From Lichenicoccus sp964245755 (GTDB lineage Bacteria > Pseudomonadota > Alphaproteobacteria > Acetobacterales > Acetobacteraceae), in the NCBI GenBank assembly GCA_964245755.1, contig CAXTNV010000002.1, positions 6,193-70,192 of the forward strand: a stretch of DNA of 64,000 nt, written 5' to 3'. The translations under genes and the position numbers were made by a program. This document shows, in pieces, positions 42,709-51,894 of this stretch; the first letter of the stretch is position 1; every line of letters starts with the position of its first letter. Under the pieces are notes generated by a model. The model was not told the origin of the DNA and did not search any database. It saw nothing but the letters and a program-made list of their open reading frames with translations.

Positions 42709-44178
42709 GTGCTGGACTTCAACGAGACTGGAGCCGCGGTCGAGCCTCATCTCGCGGAGCGGACGACGGTCGTGCCGGTGATCCTCTCCGGCGGTTCCGG
42801 CAGCCGCCTCTGGCCGGTGTCGCGTGCGAGCTTCCCGAAGCAGCTCTGGCCGCTGATCTCCGAGCGCAGCCTGCTGCAGGAGACCGCGCTGCGCGGCGTC
42901 GGCGACGGCTTCGCCGCCCCCATCATCGTCTGCAACCACGAGCACCGCTTCCTGATCGCCGAGCAGCTGCGCGAGGCCGGCATCCACGATGCCCGCATCG
43001 TGCTCGAACCGGTCGGCCGGAACTCCGCACCGGCGCTGGCCGCAGCGGCACTGCTGGTGGCCGAGGAGAACCCGCGTGCGGTGCTGTGGATGATGGCGGC
43101 GGACTCGGCGATCACCAAGCCCGAAGCCCTGGCCGAGGCGGTCGCGGCCGCGGTCGCGGCAGCGCTCTGCGGCCGCCTGGTCACCTTCGGGATGAGGCCG
43201 ATGCGTCCCGAGACCGGTTACGGCTACATCGAGGCCGGCGAGCCGCTGCCGGGCCTGCCTGGAGTTCGCGCCTTGGCGGGCTTCGTCGAGAAGCCCGACC
43301 TGGAGCGCGCGGTCGAGCTGGTCGCCTCCGGGCGGCACCTCTGGAACTCGGGCATGTACGTCTTCACCGCCGAGACCCTGCTCGAGGAGATGCAGCTCTA
43401 CGCCCCGGCGGTGCTGGCGGCGGCACGGCGCGCGGTCGAGGCGCGAAGCAGCGACCTGCATTTCATTCGCCTCGATGCCGCCGCCTTCGCCGAGGCGCCC
43501 GACATCAGCATCGACTACGCAGTCGCCGAGCACACCCACCGCGCCGCCGTGGTGCCGGCCGACCTGGGCTGGTCCGACGTCGGCAGCTGGGACGCGCTGT
43601 GGGACATCAGCGAGAAGGACAAGACCGGCAACGTCGCGGTGGGCGACGTATTCCTCGAGCACACCCGCAACTGCTACGTGCGCAGCGACGGCATCGTCAC
43701 CGCCGTCACCGGCCTGCAGGACGCCATCGTCGTGGTCACCGAGGACGCGGTGATGGTCACCCACCGGGAGCGCGCGCAGGACGTCAAGAAGGTGGTGGAG
43801 CGGCTGCGTGCGCATGGACGTCACGAGGCGGTGGCGCATAACCGTATCTACCGACCCTGGGGCTTCCAGGAGGCGCTGACCGCCGGCGACCGCTTCCAGG
43901 TCAACCGGGTGCTGATCTCGCCGGGCGGCAAGCTGTCGCTGCAGAAGCACTACCACCGGGCCGAGCATTGGATCGTGGTGGCCGGCGTGGCGCTGGTGGT
44001 GCGAGACGGCGAGGAGCTGCTGGTGCGGGAAAACGAGAGCGTCTACCTGCCGCTCGGCTGCCAGCACCGGGTTTGCAATCCGGGGCGGATCCCGCTGATC
44101 CTGATCGAGGTGCAGTCCGGCTCCTACCTTAAGGAGGACGACGTGGTCCGGATCGAGGACGAGTACGGGCGCGTCTAG
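42709..44178 (+). CDS. manC: Mannose-1-phosphate guanylyltransferase / mannose-6-phosphate isomerase
   Basis: 489 residues from GTG 42709 with GGAGG nine bases upstream. The N-terminal nucleotidyltransferase has GGSGSRLWPVSRASFPKQ and FVEKPD, and makes GDP-mannose from Man-1-P and GTP. The C-terminal cupin (PWGFQEALTAGDRFQVNR, KLSLQKHYHRAEHW, with metal-binding His) is the type-II isomerase that makes mannose-6-P from fructose-6-P. GDP-mannose feeds exopolysaccharide, LPS or the GT2-GtrA gene's product. Confidence 0.95.
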   Translation: MLDFNETGAAVEPHLAERTTVVPVILSGGSGSRLWPVSRASFPKQLWPLISERSLLQETALRGVGDGFAAPIIVCNHEHRFLIAEQLREAGIHDARIVLEPVGRNSAPALAAAALLVAEENPRAVLWMMAADSAITKPEALAEAVAAAVAAALCGRLVTFGMRPMRPETGYGYIEAGEPLPGLPGVRALAGFVEKPDLERAVELVASGRHLWNSGMYVFTAETLLEEMQLYAPAVLAAARRAVEARSSDLHFIRLDAAAFAEAPDISIDYAVAEHTHRAAVVPADLGWSDVGSWDALWDISEKDKTGNVAVGDVFLEHTRNCYVRSDGIVTAVTGLQDAIVVVTEDAVMVTHRERAQDVKKVVERLRAHGRHEAVAHNRIYRPWGFQEALTAGDRFQVNRVLISPGGKLSLQKHYHRAEHWIVVAGVALVVRDGEELLVRENESVYLPLGCQHRVCNPGRIPLILIEVQSGSYLKEDDVVRIEDEYGRV

Positions 44179-44199
44179 ATCGCGCGCCGCGGCTCGCCG

Positions 44200-45090
44200 C
44201 TAGCTGCGTGACGGCATCTCGGTCAGCAGGAAATCGCGGAACACGGCCACCCGCTTGGAGGTGCGCAGTTCCTCGGGGTAGACGAAATAGGCCTCGATCA
44301 CCGGCGACTTCACCTGCGAAAGGATCTTCTTCAGGCCGGGCCGCTCGTTGACGATGTAGTGCGGCAGCGAGCCGATGCCGAGCCCGGCCTCGATCGCATC
44401 CGCCATCGCAGAGAAGTTGTTGACCTCGAACGTGGAGCTGCGTTTCTGCCCGTTGGTCTTGCCGGCGGTGGCGAGCCAGTTGATGTCGGGCGCAGGCGGC
44501 TGGTAGGAGCCGAACAGCACCAGCTTGTGCTCGTCGAGCTCGTCTACTCCAGCCGGGGTGCCGGCGGCTTCCAGGTAGGCGGGGGAGGCGCACACCGGCA
44601 TGTGGATGTCGGCGAGATGCCGCTGCACCAGGTCGGGCTGGCGAGGCGGGTGCATGCGGATTGCCACGTCGGCCTCGCGCATGCCCAGGTCGAGGTCGCC
44701 GTCCTCGAGGATGAGCGTGATGCTGACGTCGGGGTTCGTGCGCAGGAACGCGGGCAGCCTCGGAGTCAGCCACATGCTGCCGAAGCCTGTGGTGGTCGTC
44801 ACCTTGAGACGGCCGGCCGCTTTCTCCTTGCTCTCGGTGAGCAACGCCTCCGTCATCGCCAGCTTGGCGAACACTTCGCGGACGGTGCGGTTCATCGCCT
44901 CGCCCTGCTCCGTCAGAATGAGCCCGCGGGCGTGGCGGTGGAACAAGGGCACCTGCAGCGCCTCTTCCAGTGCCGAGATCTGCCGCGACACCGCTGACTG
45001 GCTGAGGTTGAGCACGTCCCCGGCATGGGTAAAGCTGCCCGCCTCGGCAACGGCATGGAAGATGCGGAGCTTGTCCCAGTCCATGCTCAT
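44200..45090 (-). CDS. LysR-family transcriptional regulator
   Basis: 296 residues. The N-terminal winged HTH (LRIFHAVAEAGSFTHAGDVLNLSQSAVSRQISALEEALQVPLF) is typical, followed by the LysR substrate domain (LKVTTTTGFGSMWLTPRL, DLDLGMREADVAIRM, VCASPAYL). The GcvA-like pattern suggests a metabolic regulator; the inducer is unknown. It lies 48 bases downstream of trxB on the same strand and could be cotranscribed with it or regulate it. Confidence 0.9.
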   Translation of the reverse strand: MSMDWDKLRIFHAVAEAGSFTHAGDVLNLSQSAVSRQISALEEALQVPLFHRHARGLILTEQGEAMNRTVREVFAKLAMTEALLTESKEKAAGRLKVTTTTGFGSMWLTPRLPAFLRTNPDVSITLILEDGDLDLGMREADVAIRMHPPRQPDLVQRHLADIHMPVCASPAYLEAAGTPAGVDELDEHKLVLFGSYQPPAPDINWLATAGKTNGQKRSSTFEVNNFSAMADAIEAGLGIGSLPHYIVNERPGLKKILSQVKSPVIEAYFVYPEELRTSKRVAVFRDFLLTEMPSRS

Positions 45091-45138
45091 GCTGCGCTGC
45101 TCACTTCCGGCTGAGGTGGCCGCGCCCGGCGGCTGGTT

Positions 45139-46122
45139 TCACGCGGCGACCAGAACAGAAGCGGAGTGGCGCTCCGCGAGGTATTTTTCCGCCTCGAGTG
45201 CCGCCATGCAACCGGTGCCGGCGGCGGTCACCGCCTGGCGGAACACCTTGTCCTGCACGTCGCCGGCGGCGAACACGCCCGGCAGCGAGGTCTGCGTGGT
45301 GCCGGGCCTGGTGATCACGTAGCCCTCCTCGTCCAGCGCCACCTGGTTGCGGAACACCGACGTGTTGGGCGTGTGCCCGATCGCCACGAACATGCCGTCT
45401 ACGGCGAGGCGGGAGGGTGCGTCGGTGACGATGTCGCGCAGCAGCAGGCCGCCCACGACCGGCGGCGTCCCGGACTCGATGATGTCCTCCACCACGCTGT
45501 TCCAGATCACCGATACTTTCGGATGCGAGAACAACCGGTCCTGCAGGATCCTTTCCGCGCGCAGCCGGTCGCGGCGGTGGATCAGGGTGACGTGATCCGC
45601 ATGGTGGGTAAGGTAGAGCGCCTCCTCGACCGCAGTGTTGCCGCCGCCGACCACCGCGACGCGCCGGCCGCGATAGAAGAAGCCGTCGCAGGTGGCGCAG
45701 GCGGATACGCCAGCACCCTGCAGCTTCTTCTCTGCCGGAAGTCCGAGCCAGCGCGCCTGAGCGCCGGTGGCGATGATGACACTGCCCGCGAGGTAGACGT
45801 CGCCGGAGTCGCCGATGAGCCGGAACGGGGCGCCCGGAGCGCGCGGCGCGGTCAGGTCAGCCTCCATGATCATGTCGTGGATGATGCGGGTGCCGACATG
45901 CTCGGCCTGACGCGCCATCTGCTCCATCAGCCAGGGACCCTGGATCGCATCGGCGAAGCCCGGGTAGTTCTCGACGTCGGTGGTGATCATGAGCTGGCCG
46001 CCCGGCTGCAGGCCGGCGACCATGACCGGGCTGAGATTGGCGCGTGCCGCGTAGATTGCGGCGGTATAGCCGGCTGGTCCGGCGCCGATCACCAGCACGT
46101 CGGTTGAGATTGCGTCGGTCAT
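45139..46122 (-). CDS. trxB: Thioredoxin reductase
   Basis: 327 residues from ATG 46122 (a GTG at 46137 is in frame but its ribosome-binding site is too close). It is an FAD- and NADPH-dependent flavoprotein: VLVIGAGPAGYTAAIYAAR (FAD), the redox-active CATCDG (~140), VAVVGGGNTAVEEALYL (NADPH) and GVFAAGDVQDKVFRQAV (FAD). It keeps thioredoxin reduced. It diverges from an Lrp-family gene; the 160-base gap must hold both promoters. Confidence 0.96.
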   Translation of the reverse strand: MTDAISTDVLVIGAGPAGYTAAIYAARANLSPVMVAGLQPGGQLMITTDVENYPGFADAIQGPWLMEQMARQAEHVGTRIIHDMIMEADLTAPRAPGAPFRLIGDSGDVYLAGSVIIATGAQARWLGLPAEKKLQGAGVSACATCDGFFYRGRRVAVVGGGNTAVEEALYLTHHADHVTLIHRRDRLRAERILQDRLFSHPKVSVIWNSVVEDIIESGTPPVVGGLLLRDIVTDAPSRLAVDGMFVAIGHTPNTSVFRNQVALDEEGYVITRPGTTQTSLPGVFAAGDVQDKVFRQAVTAAGTGCMAALEAEKYLAERHSASVLVAA

Positions 46123-46282
46123 CGTCTTGGTCTGCACTCTCCGGAAAGTGAGGATATCGGCCCGATTTGCGGCGGCGCAAGCGAGATGCCTGCGGGTGCG
46201 GCCCGACCCACGCGTTTCGCACGGCTTTGCGGCTTTCCTGCCGCTGCCCTATATGCTCGCGCCGGAAATGACCTCCGAACGG

Positions 46283-46768
46283 ATGATGGACACGACTCGC
46301 GTGACCGAGCTTGACGCCATCGACCGGCGGATCGTGGCCGAACTGCAGCAAGATGGCCGCATCACCAACGTCGAGCTGGCGCGTCGGGCCGGCATCTCCG
46401 CGCCACCGTGCCTGCGCCGGGTGCGCCGGCTCGAGGAGATGGGTGTGATTCGCGGCTATCACGGCGACAGCGACCCGCAGCTGCTCGGCTGGCCGATCGT
46501 TTTCTTCGCCCTGATCGGGCTCGACAGCCAGCGCGACGCGGTGCTGGCCGGGTTCGAGGCGCTGGTGGCGGACTGGCCGGAAGTGCGCGAGTGCCACATG
46601 ATCCGGGGTGGTGGGGATTTCCTGCTGCGCCTGATGGCGCGCGATACCGCGCACGAGAACCAGCTCACCGGTCGCCTCACGGAAGCGGGGCACGTCAGCC
46701 GCGTGCAGACCCTGCAGACCATCCGCACCAGCCGGGACCTTGCCGGCGTGCCGATCGACCCGCGCTGA
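46283..46768 (+). CDS. Lrp/AsnC-family transcriptional regulator
   Basis: 161 residues from ATG 46283; ATGs at 46253, 46268 and 46286 are in frame, so the start is approximate. The N-terminal HTH (LDAIDRRIVAELQQDGRITNVELARRAGISAPPCLRRVRRLEEMGVI) and the C-terminal RAM domain (VRECHMIRGGGDFLLRLMARD) are complete. Such regulators sense amino acids. It diverges from trxB and precedes the GT2-GtrA gene by six bases, so it may be in their operon. Confidence 0.9.
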   Translation: MMDTTRVTELDAIDRRIVAELQQDGRITNVELARRAGISAPPCLRRVRRLEEMGVIRGYHGDSDPQLLGWPIVFFALIGLDSQRDAVLAGFEALVADWPEVRECHMIRGGGDFLLRLMARDTAHENQLTGRLTEAGHVSRVQTLQTIRTSRDLAGVPIDPR

Positions 46769-46774
46769 AGCATC

Positions 46775-47902
46775 ATGTCCGCGCCCGCCATGACGTTTTC
46801 CGTGCCGGCACTCTCCGGCTCCCCGCAGCTCAGCATCGTGGTGCCCTGCTACCAGGAGCGCGAGAACGTGCGCCCGTTGGTGGCCGCCCTCGCCGCTGCC
46901 CTCGCCGACCGTCGCTGGGAAGTGGTTTTCGTCGACGATGACAGCCCGGACGGTACTGCATCCGAGATCCGTGCCCTGGCCGCCACCGATCCGCGCGTGC
47001 GCGGCCTGCGCCGCATCGGCAGGCGCGGTCTTTCGTCGGCGGTGATCGAAGGCGTGCTGGCCTCCTCAGCCGAAATGATCGCGGTGATGGACGGCGACCT
47101 GCAGCATGACGAGACGCGTCTTGCCGCCATGGTCGATGCGGTGCGGGAGGGGCGCTGCGACATAGCCATAGGCAGCCGGCATGTGCGCGGCGGCGACAGC
47201 GAGGGCCTGTCGGCACCCTGGCGGCGCCAGCTGTCGGAGCTCGGCATCCGGCTGGCGCAGACCGTGCTGCCGGTGCGGCTGAGCGATCCGATGAGCGGCT
47301 TCTTCGCGTGCCGGCGCGCCTATTTCGAGCAGCTCTCGCCTCGGCTCAGCGCCACCGGCTTCAAGATCCTGCTCGACCTGATCCTGAGCGCGCCGAGGCC
47401 GCCGCGGGTGCTGGAGGTGCCCTGCCACTTCAAGGAGCGAGCCGCCGGCGAGAGCAAGCTGGACGCGCTGGTGCTGGTGCAGTTCGCCGCCATGCTGCTG
47501 GACAAGGCGGCGTATGGCCTGCTGCCGATGCGCTTCCTCGCCTTCGCCCTGGTCGGCGCGGTGGGTGTTGCGGTCAATCTCGCGGTGCTGGAGGTCGCGC
47601 GGCAGTGCGGCTCTGGCTTCGCCGCCGCCCAGATCGCCGCGACGCTGGTCTCGATGGTCGCCAATTTCGGCCTCAACAACTCCCTTACCTATCGCGACCG
47701 TCGCCTGCGCGGCCGCAGGCTGTGGCTCGGCCTGACCGTGTTCATGCTGGTGAGCGGGATGGGCGCCATTGCCAATGTCGGCATCGCGACCACACTCGTT
47801 GCCAGCCACCGCGGCTGGAACTTCGCCGGTGCCGCCGGTGCCGCGATCAGCGTGGTGTGGAACTACGCCGTCTCCTCGACCCTGATCTGGCGCATGCGCT
47901 GA
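46775..47902 (+). CDS. GT2 glycosyltransferase fused to GtrA-like membrane domain
   Basis: 375 residues. Residues ~15-240 are a GT2 domain of the dolichol/polyprenyl-phosphate mannose synthase type: SIVVPCYQERENV, VFVDDDSPDGT, VMDGDLQHDETRL (DxD region) and DPMSGFFACRR. Residues ~250-375 carry four membrane segments of the GtrA family (MRFLAFALVGAVGVAVNLAVL, ANFGLNNSLTYRDRRL). It probably charges a polyprenyl phosphate with a sugar at the inner membrane and flips or presents it. The next gene, an ArnT-like transferase, would use that product. Start ATG 46775; ATG 46790 is an alternative. Confidence 0.9.
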   Translation: MSAPAMTFSVPALSGSPQLSIVVPCYQERENVRPLVAALAAALADRRWEVVFVDDDSPDGTASEIRALAATDPRVRGLRRIGRRGLSSAVIEGVLASSAEMIAVMDGDLQHDETRLAAMVDAVREGRCDIAIGSRHVRGGDSEGLSAPWRRQLSELGIRLAQTVLPVRLSDPMSGFFACRRAYFEQLSPRLSATGFKILLDLILSAPRPPRVLEVPCHFKERAAGESKLDALVLVQFAAMLLDKAAYGLLPMRFLAFALVGAVGVAVNLAVLEVARQCGSGFAAAQIAATLVSMVANFGLNNSLTYRDRRLRGRRLWLGLTVFMLVSGMGAIANVGIATTLVASHRGWNFAGAAGAAISVVWNYAVSSTLIWRMR

Positions 47903-49413
47903 TGCACTCCGAGCCGCGGCGGATGCTGCGGCTGGCACGATGGTTCGACCCGCCGTGGCTCGCGGCGCTGGCGGTGCTCACCGCGCTGCGCCTGCTGGTC
48001 GCCGGCGGCTCGGCGCTCTCCCCAGACGAGGCCTATTACTGGATCTGGTCACGTGCCCTGGCCACGGGCTACCTAGACCATCCGCCGATGACGGCGCTGT
48101 GGATCCGCGCAGGAACCTGGTTGCTCGGCGACACCGCGCTGGGGGCACGTCTGCTTTCTCCACTCGCGGCCGGTTGCGGCACCCTGCTGCTGGCGGCCGC
48201 CTGTAGCGACCTGATCGATGCGGCACCGGCGCAGCGTGATGACCGGGCGCTGGTCGCGGCGGTGTTGCTGAACGCGACCCTGCTGCTCGGCGTGGGCGCG
48301 GTGACCATCACGCCAGACACGCCGCTGCTGTTCTTCTGGACCGCGGCACTGTTCGCCCTGGGTCGGGTGATCGCGACCGGCAACGGCAGTTGGTGGCTGG
48401 CTGCAGGGGCCGCGACGGGGCTGGCGCTCGACAGCAAATACACCGCCCTGCTTCCCGCGGCCGGCGTGGCGCTGTGGCTGATCGCGGCACGGGAAGGACG
48501 CGGCTGGCTGCGCACGCCGTGGCCCTGGCTGGGCGGGCTGCTCGCGCTGTTGCTGTTCGCGCCCGTGCTGTCGTGGAACGCGGAACATGGCTGGGTGAGC
48601 TTGCTGAAGCAGGGCGGCCGCACCGGCACCTGGCATCCCGCCGATGCGGCTCGCTACTTGGGCGAGCTGCTCGGCGGCCAGATCGGCCTCGCAACACCCC
48701 TGATCTTCGTCCTGTTCCTGTGCGGCATGGGCCGCATCGCTCGCCTCGCCTGTTCCGGGTCCGCGGGATGCTCCCTGCTGGCATTCGCCACGCTCCCGGC
48801 CGCACTGGTGTTCATCGAGCACGCTCTAGGCGACCGGGTGCAGGCGAACTGGCCCGGCCTGCTCTACCCCGCCTGCGCCATCGCCGCCGCGTCGCGGCGG
48901 GTGCGCTGGCGCCCCGCCGCCGCCTCCGGCCTGCTGCTGACCGCACTGGTCTATGCCCAATCGGTCGCGGCGCCGCTGCCGCTTCCACGCAGGCTCGACA
49001 TCACGCTGGTGCGGCTGGGCGGCTGGCAGGAGTTGGCGCGCCAGGTGGCGACGCTGGCAAGAAGCGACCATCCTGCCGCGAGCTTCATCATCGCCGACGA
49101 TTACGGCCTCGCCAGTGAACTCGCGCTTTTGTTATCCCAGGACGTGGTGCTCGCGGCGGAGCCGCGCTGGCGTCTGTTCGCGCTGCCGCATCCGGATGCC
49201 GGCGGCGGCACCGGTTTGCTGCTGCGTTCGCTGCGACGCCATGACCTTCCAGACAAGAGGCTGTTTTCAAACGTAGTTCCCGTAGCGGAGCTGCAACGCG
49301 GCCGCGGCGGCCGGATCGCCGAGAGCTACCGCGTCTACCGTGTCACGGTGCGTGCCGGACTGCCGGAAGCGCTGCGTGCGCAGCTCGTCCGGCTGCCGGC
49401 TCCGCAACGTTAG
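47902..49413 (+). CDS. ArnT/GT39-like glycosyltransferase (polyprenyl-phosphate-sugar dependent)
   Basis: 503 residues from an ATG overlapping the preceding stop by one base. A multi-spanning GT-C enzyme: the first periplasmic loop has LSPDEAYYWIWSRALATGYLDHPPM with the catalytic-type Asp-Glu pair, then about ten membrane segments and a C-terminal soluble part (FIIADDYGLASELALLL). Relatives move a sugar from undecaprenyl phosphate onto lipid A or proteins. It is coupled to the GT2-GtrA gene, suggesting a two-step donor-making and transfer module for surface glycan decoration. Confidence 0.87.
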   Translation: MHSEPRRMLRLARWFDPPWLAALAVLTALRLLVAGGSALSPDEAYYWIWSRALATGYLDHPPMTALWIRAGTWLLGDTALGARLLSPLAAGCGTLLLAAACSDLIDAAPAQRDDRALVAAVLLNATLLLGVGAVTITPDTPLLFFWTAALFALGRVIATGNGSWWLAAGAATGLALDSKYTALLPAAGVALWLIAAREGRGWLRTPWPWLGGLLALLLFAPVLSWNAEHGWVSLLKQGGRTGTWHPADAARYLGELLGGQIGLATPLIFVLFLCGMGRIARLACSGSAGCSLLAFATLPAALVFIEHALGDRVQANWPGLLYPACAIAAASRRVRWRPAAASGLLLTALVYAQSVAAPLPLPRRLDITLVRLGGWQELARQVATLARSDHPAASFIIADDYGLASELALLLSQDVVLAAEPRWRLFALPHPDAGGGTGLLLRSLRRHDLPDKRLFSNVVPVAELQRGRGGRIAESYRVYRVTVRAGLPEALRAQLVRLPAPQR

Positions 49414-49468
49414 GAGTCGCTTAACTCGCCTGGGCCACCATTCGCCCCAGCGGTTCGGGGGACGGCGC

Positions 49469-50509
49469 ATGGCGGGCACGGGAGGCGGCAAACGATCCGG
49501 CGATCCGCGCAAGACCCGCCCCAGCGTCATCGTCCGCAGGGAGGAGATCATCGAGGGCGGCCATCATGGCGGTGCCTGGAAGGTCGCCTACGCCGACTTC
49601 GTGACGGCGATGATGGCGTTCTTCCTGCTGATGTGGCTGCTGAACGCGACCACCGACCAACAGCGCCGGGGCATTGCCGCGTATTTCAGTCCGATGGCCG
49701 AGGTGGAACACGGCTTCTCCAACGCCGGCATGGTGCCCGGCGGCACGAGCCCGGTCGCGGATGCTGCGCAGCTGGTCGACCAGGGCCCGATGCAGCTCGC
49801 GACCCTCTCGGCCCACGGTGACAGCAGCAAGACCGAGAGCGACGGCGAGCCTGATTCCGGCACCGCGGACGCACCGCAATCTAGCTCGATCGCCGCGGCC
49901 GCCCCCGCCGCCAGTGCCGCCGCCGCGTCCGCGCAGGCCGATCCTTCGGCCGACCGCGCCCCGCACGATGCCGCCGACGATGCCGCCGACGGTGCCGCTC
50001 GCGCGGCCGCGGAGGAAAAGGCGATGCACGACGCCGCGCAGCGGCTGCGCGAGGCGGTGGCGCACGACCCGGAGCTGGCCGGTGTCGGCGGCCAGATGGC
50101 CATCGACGTCACGCCGGAGGGCCTGCGCATTCAGATCATGGATGCCGAGCATCAGCCGATGTTCGACAGCGGATCGACGGCGCCGACGCCGCGTGCCCAG
50201 GGACTGCTGCGCATGGCCGCACAGTTCATCAAGGCGATGCCCGAGCCGGTCTCGATCGACGGCTACACCGACGCGGCACCCTACCGCACCGGCCACCCCT
50301 CCAACTGGAGCCTCTCGTCGGGACGCGCCGATGCGGCCCGCGACGTGCTGGGGGCGGCGGGTCTCGCCGACAGCCGGCTGAGCAACGTGACCGGCTACGC
50401 CGACCGCAAGCTGCTGCTGCCTGCCGACCCGCTCGCCGCCGCCAATCGTCGCGTCGTGCTGACCCTGCACCGCGCCTGGCCGCAGCCACCCGTCGCGCAG
50501 ACGCGGTGA
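49469..50509 (+). CDS. motB: Flagellar motor stator protein MotB
   Basis: 346 residues from ATG 49469. The plug/membrane segment is GAWKVAYADFVTAMMAFFLLMWLL with the proton-carrying Asp of the YAD motif. A long Ala/Ser/Asp-rich linker (~residues 105-190) precedes the OmpA-like peptidoglycan-binding domain (IDGYTDAAPYRTGHPSNWSLSSGRADAAR). It forms with MotA the proton-driven stator and anchors it to peptidoglycan. The gene precedes motA, opposite to the E. coli order. Confidence 0.92.
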   Translation: MAGTGGGKRSGDPRKTRPSVIVRREEIIEGGHHGGAWKVAYADFVTAMMAFFLLMWLLNATTDQQRRGIAAYFSPMAEVEHGFSNAGMVPGGTSPVADAAQLVDQGPMQLATLSAHGDSSKTESDGEPDSGTADAPQSSSIAAAAPAASAAAASAQADPSADRAPHDAADDAADGAARAAAEEKAMHDAAQRLREAVAHDPELAGVGGQMAIDVTPEGLRIQIMDAEHQPMFDSGSTAPTPRAQGLLRMAAQFIKAMPEPVSIDGYTDAAPYRTGHPSNWSLSSGRADAARDVLGAAGLADSRLSNVTGYADRKLLLPADPLAAANRRVVLTLHRAWPQPPVAQTR

Positions 50510-50519
50510 GCCTCGCACC

Positions 50520-51386
50520 ATGCTGACCATCGGTGGCTTGGTCTTCCTGCTTGCGTGCGTATTCGGCAGCTTCGTCGCTTCCGGCGGCGCGATCGGGCCC
50601 CTGTTCGGCTCGATGCCGTTCGAGCTGATGAGCATCCTCGGTGCTGCGATCGGCACCTTCGTCATGGCCAACTCGATGCACGACGTGAAGCACACGATCG
50701 CCGGCGTCGGGAAAGTGATCAAAGGCTCGTCTTACAAGAAGCCCGAATACGTCGAGATGCTCAGCCTGCTCTATTTCTTCGTCCGTCTCGCCAGCACGCG
50801 CGGGGTGATGGCGCTCGAGCCGCACATAGAGAGTCCTCAGACCAGCAGCGCCTTCACCAAGTTCCCGAGGATACTGTCCAACCATCACGCCAGCAGCATG
50901 ATCTGCGACTACCTGCGCATGGTCGGCATGAACGTGGACGACCCGCACCAGATCGACGACGTCATCGCCCGCGAGTTGAAGAAGACCCTGGCCGAGGAAC
51001 TGCATCCCTGCCACGCGCTGCAGAGCATGTCGGACGCGCTGCCCGCACTCGGCATCGTCGCCGCAGTGCTCGGCGTCATCAAGACGATGTCGCACATCAA
51101 CCAGCCGCCGGCGGTGCTCGGCGAGATGATCGGCGGCGCCCTGGTTGGGACCTTCCTCGGCGTGCTGCTGGCCTACGGCATCGTGGCACCGGTCGCGGCA
51201 CGGCTGCGCGACGTGGTGATGGAGGAGGCGAAGTATTTCGAGCTGATCCGTGCCGTGCTGGTGGCGCACCTGCACGGCCACCCGGCGCAGGTCAGCGTGG
51301 AGAGCGGCCGCAAGATGGTACCCAACGAGCACATGCCGAGCTTCCTCGAGATCGAGACGGTGATCCAGTCGCTCGACATCACCTGA
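50520..51386 (+). CDS. motA: Flagellar motor stator protein MotA
   Basis: 288 residues with four membrane segments (TIGGLVFLLACVFGSFVASGGA, FELMSILGAAIGTFVMAN, LPALGIVAAVLGVIKTM, MIGGALVGTFLGVLLAYGIVAPVA). The cytoplasmic loop has LLYFFVRLASTRGVMALEPHIE, with the charged residues that contact FliG. Conserved prolines in LPALG and IVAP are present. It starts 10 bases after motB and overlaps the convergent NUDIX gene by eight bases. No other flagellar gene is in the window. Confidence 0.93.
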   Translation: MLTIGGLVFLLACVFGSFVASGGAIGPLFGSMPFELMSILGAAIGTFVMANSMHDVKHTIAGVGKVIKGSSYKKPEYVEMLSLLYFFVRLASTRGVMALEPHIESPQTSSAFTKFPRILSNHHASSMICDYLRMVGMNVDDPHQIDDVIARELKKTLAEELHPCHALQSMSDALPALGIVAAVLGVIKTMSHINQPPAVLGEMIGGALVGTFLGVLLAYGIVAPVAARLRDVVMEEAKYFELIRAVLVAHLHGHPAQVSVESGRKMVPNEHMPSFLEIETVIQSLDIT

Positions 51387-51894
51387 GCGGCTTCCCGCGA
51401 CCTGGCCACTCCTGGACCGGCACCTCGTGGGCCAGCGCCTCTTGAGCCAGCGCCTCTTGGGCTAGCGCCGGGACGTGCTCGGACAGGCTGGATCGGCGCT
51501 GCGCCAGTCCGTCGATCTCGAACCACGCGGCGTCGAGGGCGTCGCTGGCGGCGGTCGGCGTTCCCGACAGCCACTGGCAGAGCACCGGCAACAGGATGAA
51601 GTGGCCGAGCAGCTGCCCTTCGGCGTCGCGACGGATCACCTCGAACGGCATCAGCAGCTGCAACGGACGCGCCAGCAGCCCTGTCTCCTCTTGCAGCTCG
51701 CGCGCGGCAGCCTGCTTGATCGTCTCGCCGCCCTCGATCTTGCCGCCCGGGCAACCCCAGAGACCCGCATCCGGCGGGTTGCGCCGCCGCACCAGCAGGA
51801 GCCGGCGCCGCTGCACCAGCACCGCCACCGTGCCGGCAACCGGTCGCCCTATGGCGGCGATGCCTGCATCAGCAGTGCCGCGACCTGCTCGCAC
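51379..51894 (-). CDS. NUDIX hydrolase (MutT-like)
   Basis: The domain is clear: RPVAGTVAVLVQRRRLLLVRR, then the complete NUDIX box GGKIEGGETIKQAAARELQEETGL and a C-terminal strand GHFILLPVLCQWLSG. The start is uncertain: GTG 51894 overlaps the GAF gene by 46 bases; GTG 51828 would begin inside the first strand; an ATA at 51852 touches the GAF stop. It may hydrolyse 8-oxo-dGTP or other nucleoside diphosphate derivatives. The C-terminus has a short tandem repeat (ALAQE units). The 3' end overlaps motA by eight bases. Confidence 0.85.
   Translation of the reverse strand: MRAGRGTADAGIAAIGRPVAGTVAVLVQRRRLLLVRRRNPPDAGLWGCPGGKIEGGETIKQAAARELQEETGLLARPLQLLMPFEVIRRDAEGQLLGHFILLPVLCQWLSGTPTAASDALDAAWFEIDGLAQRRSSLSEHVPALAQEALAQEALAHEVPVQEWPGRGKPLR
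51424..51469. repeat. 15-bp tandem repeat in the NUDIX C-terminus
   Basis: About three units of GCCAGCGCCTCTTGN, encoding ALAQE-ALAQE-ALAHE near the protein's end. Two units (51431-51445, 51446-51460) differ at one base. Copy number can vary without shifting the frame. Confidence 0.75.
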
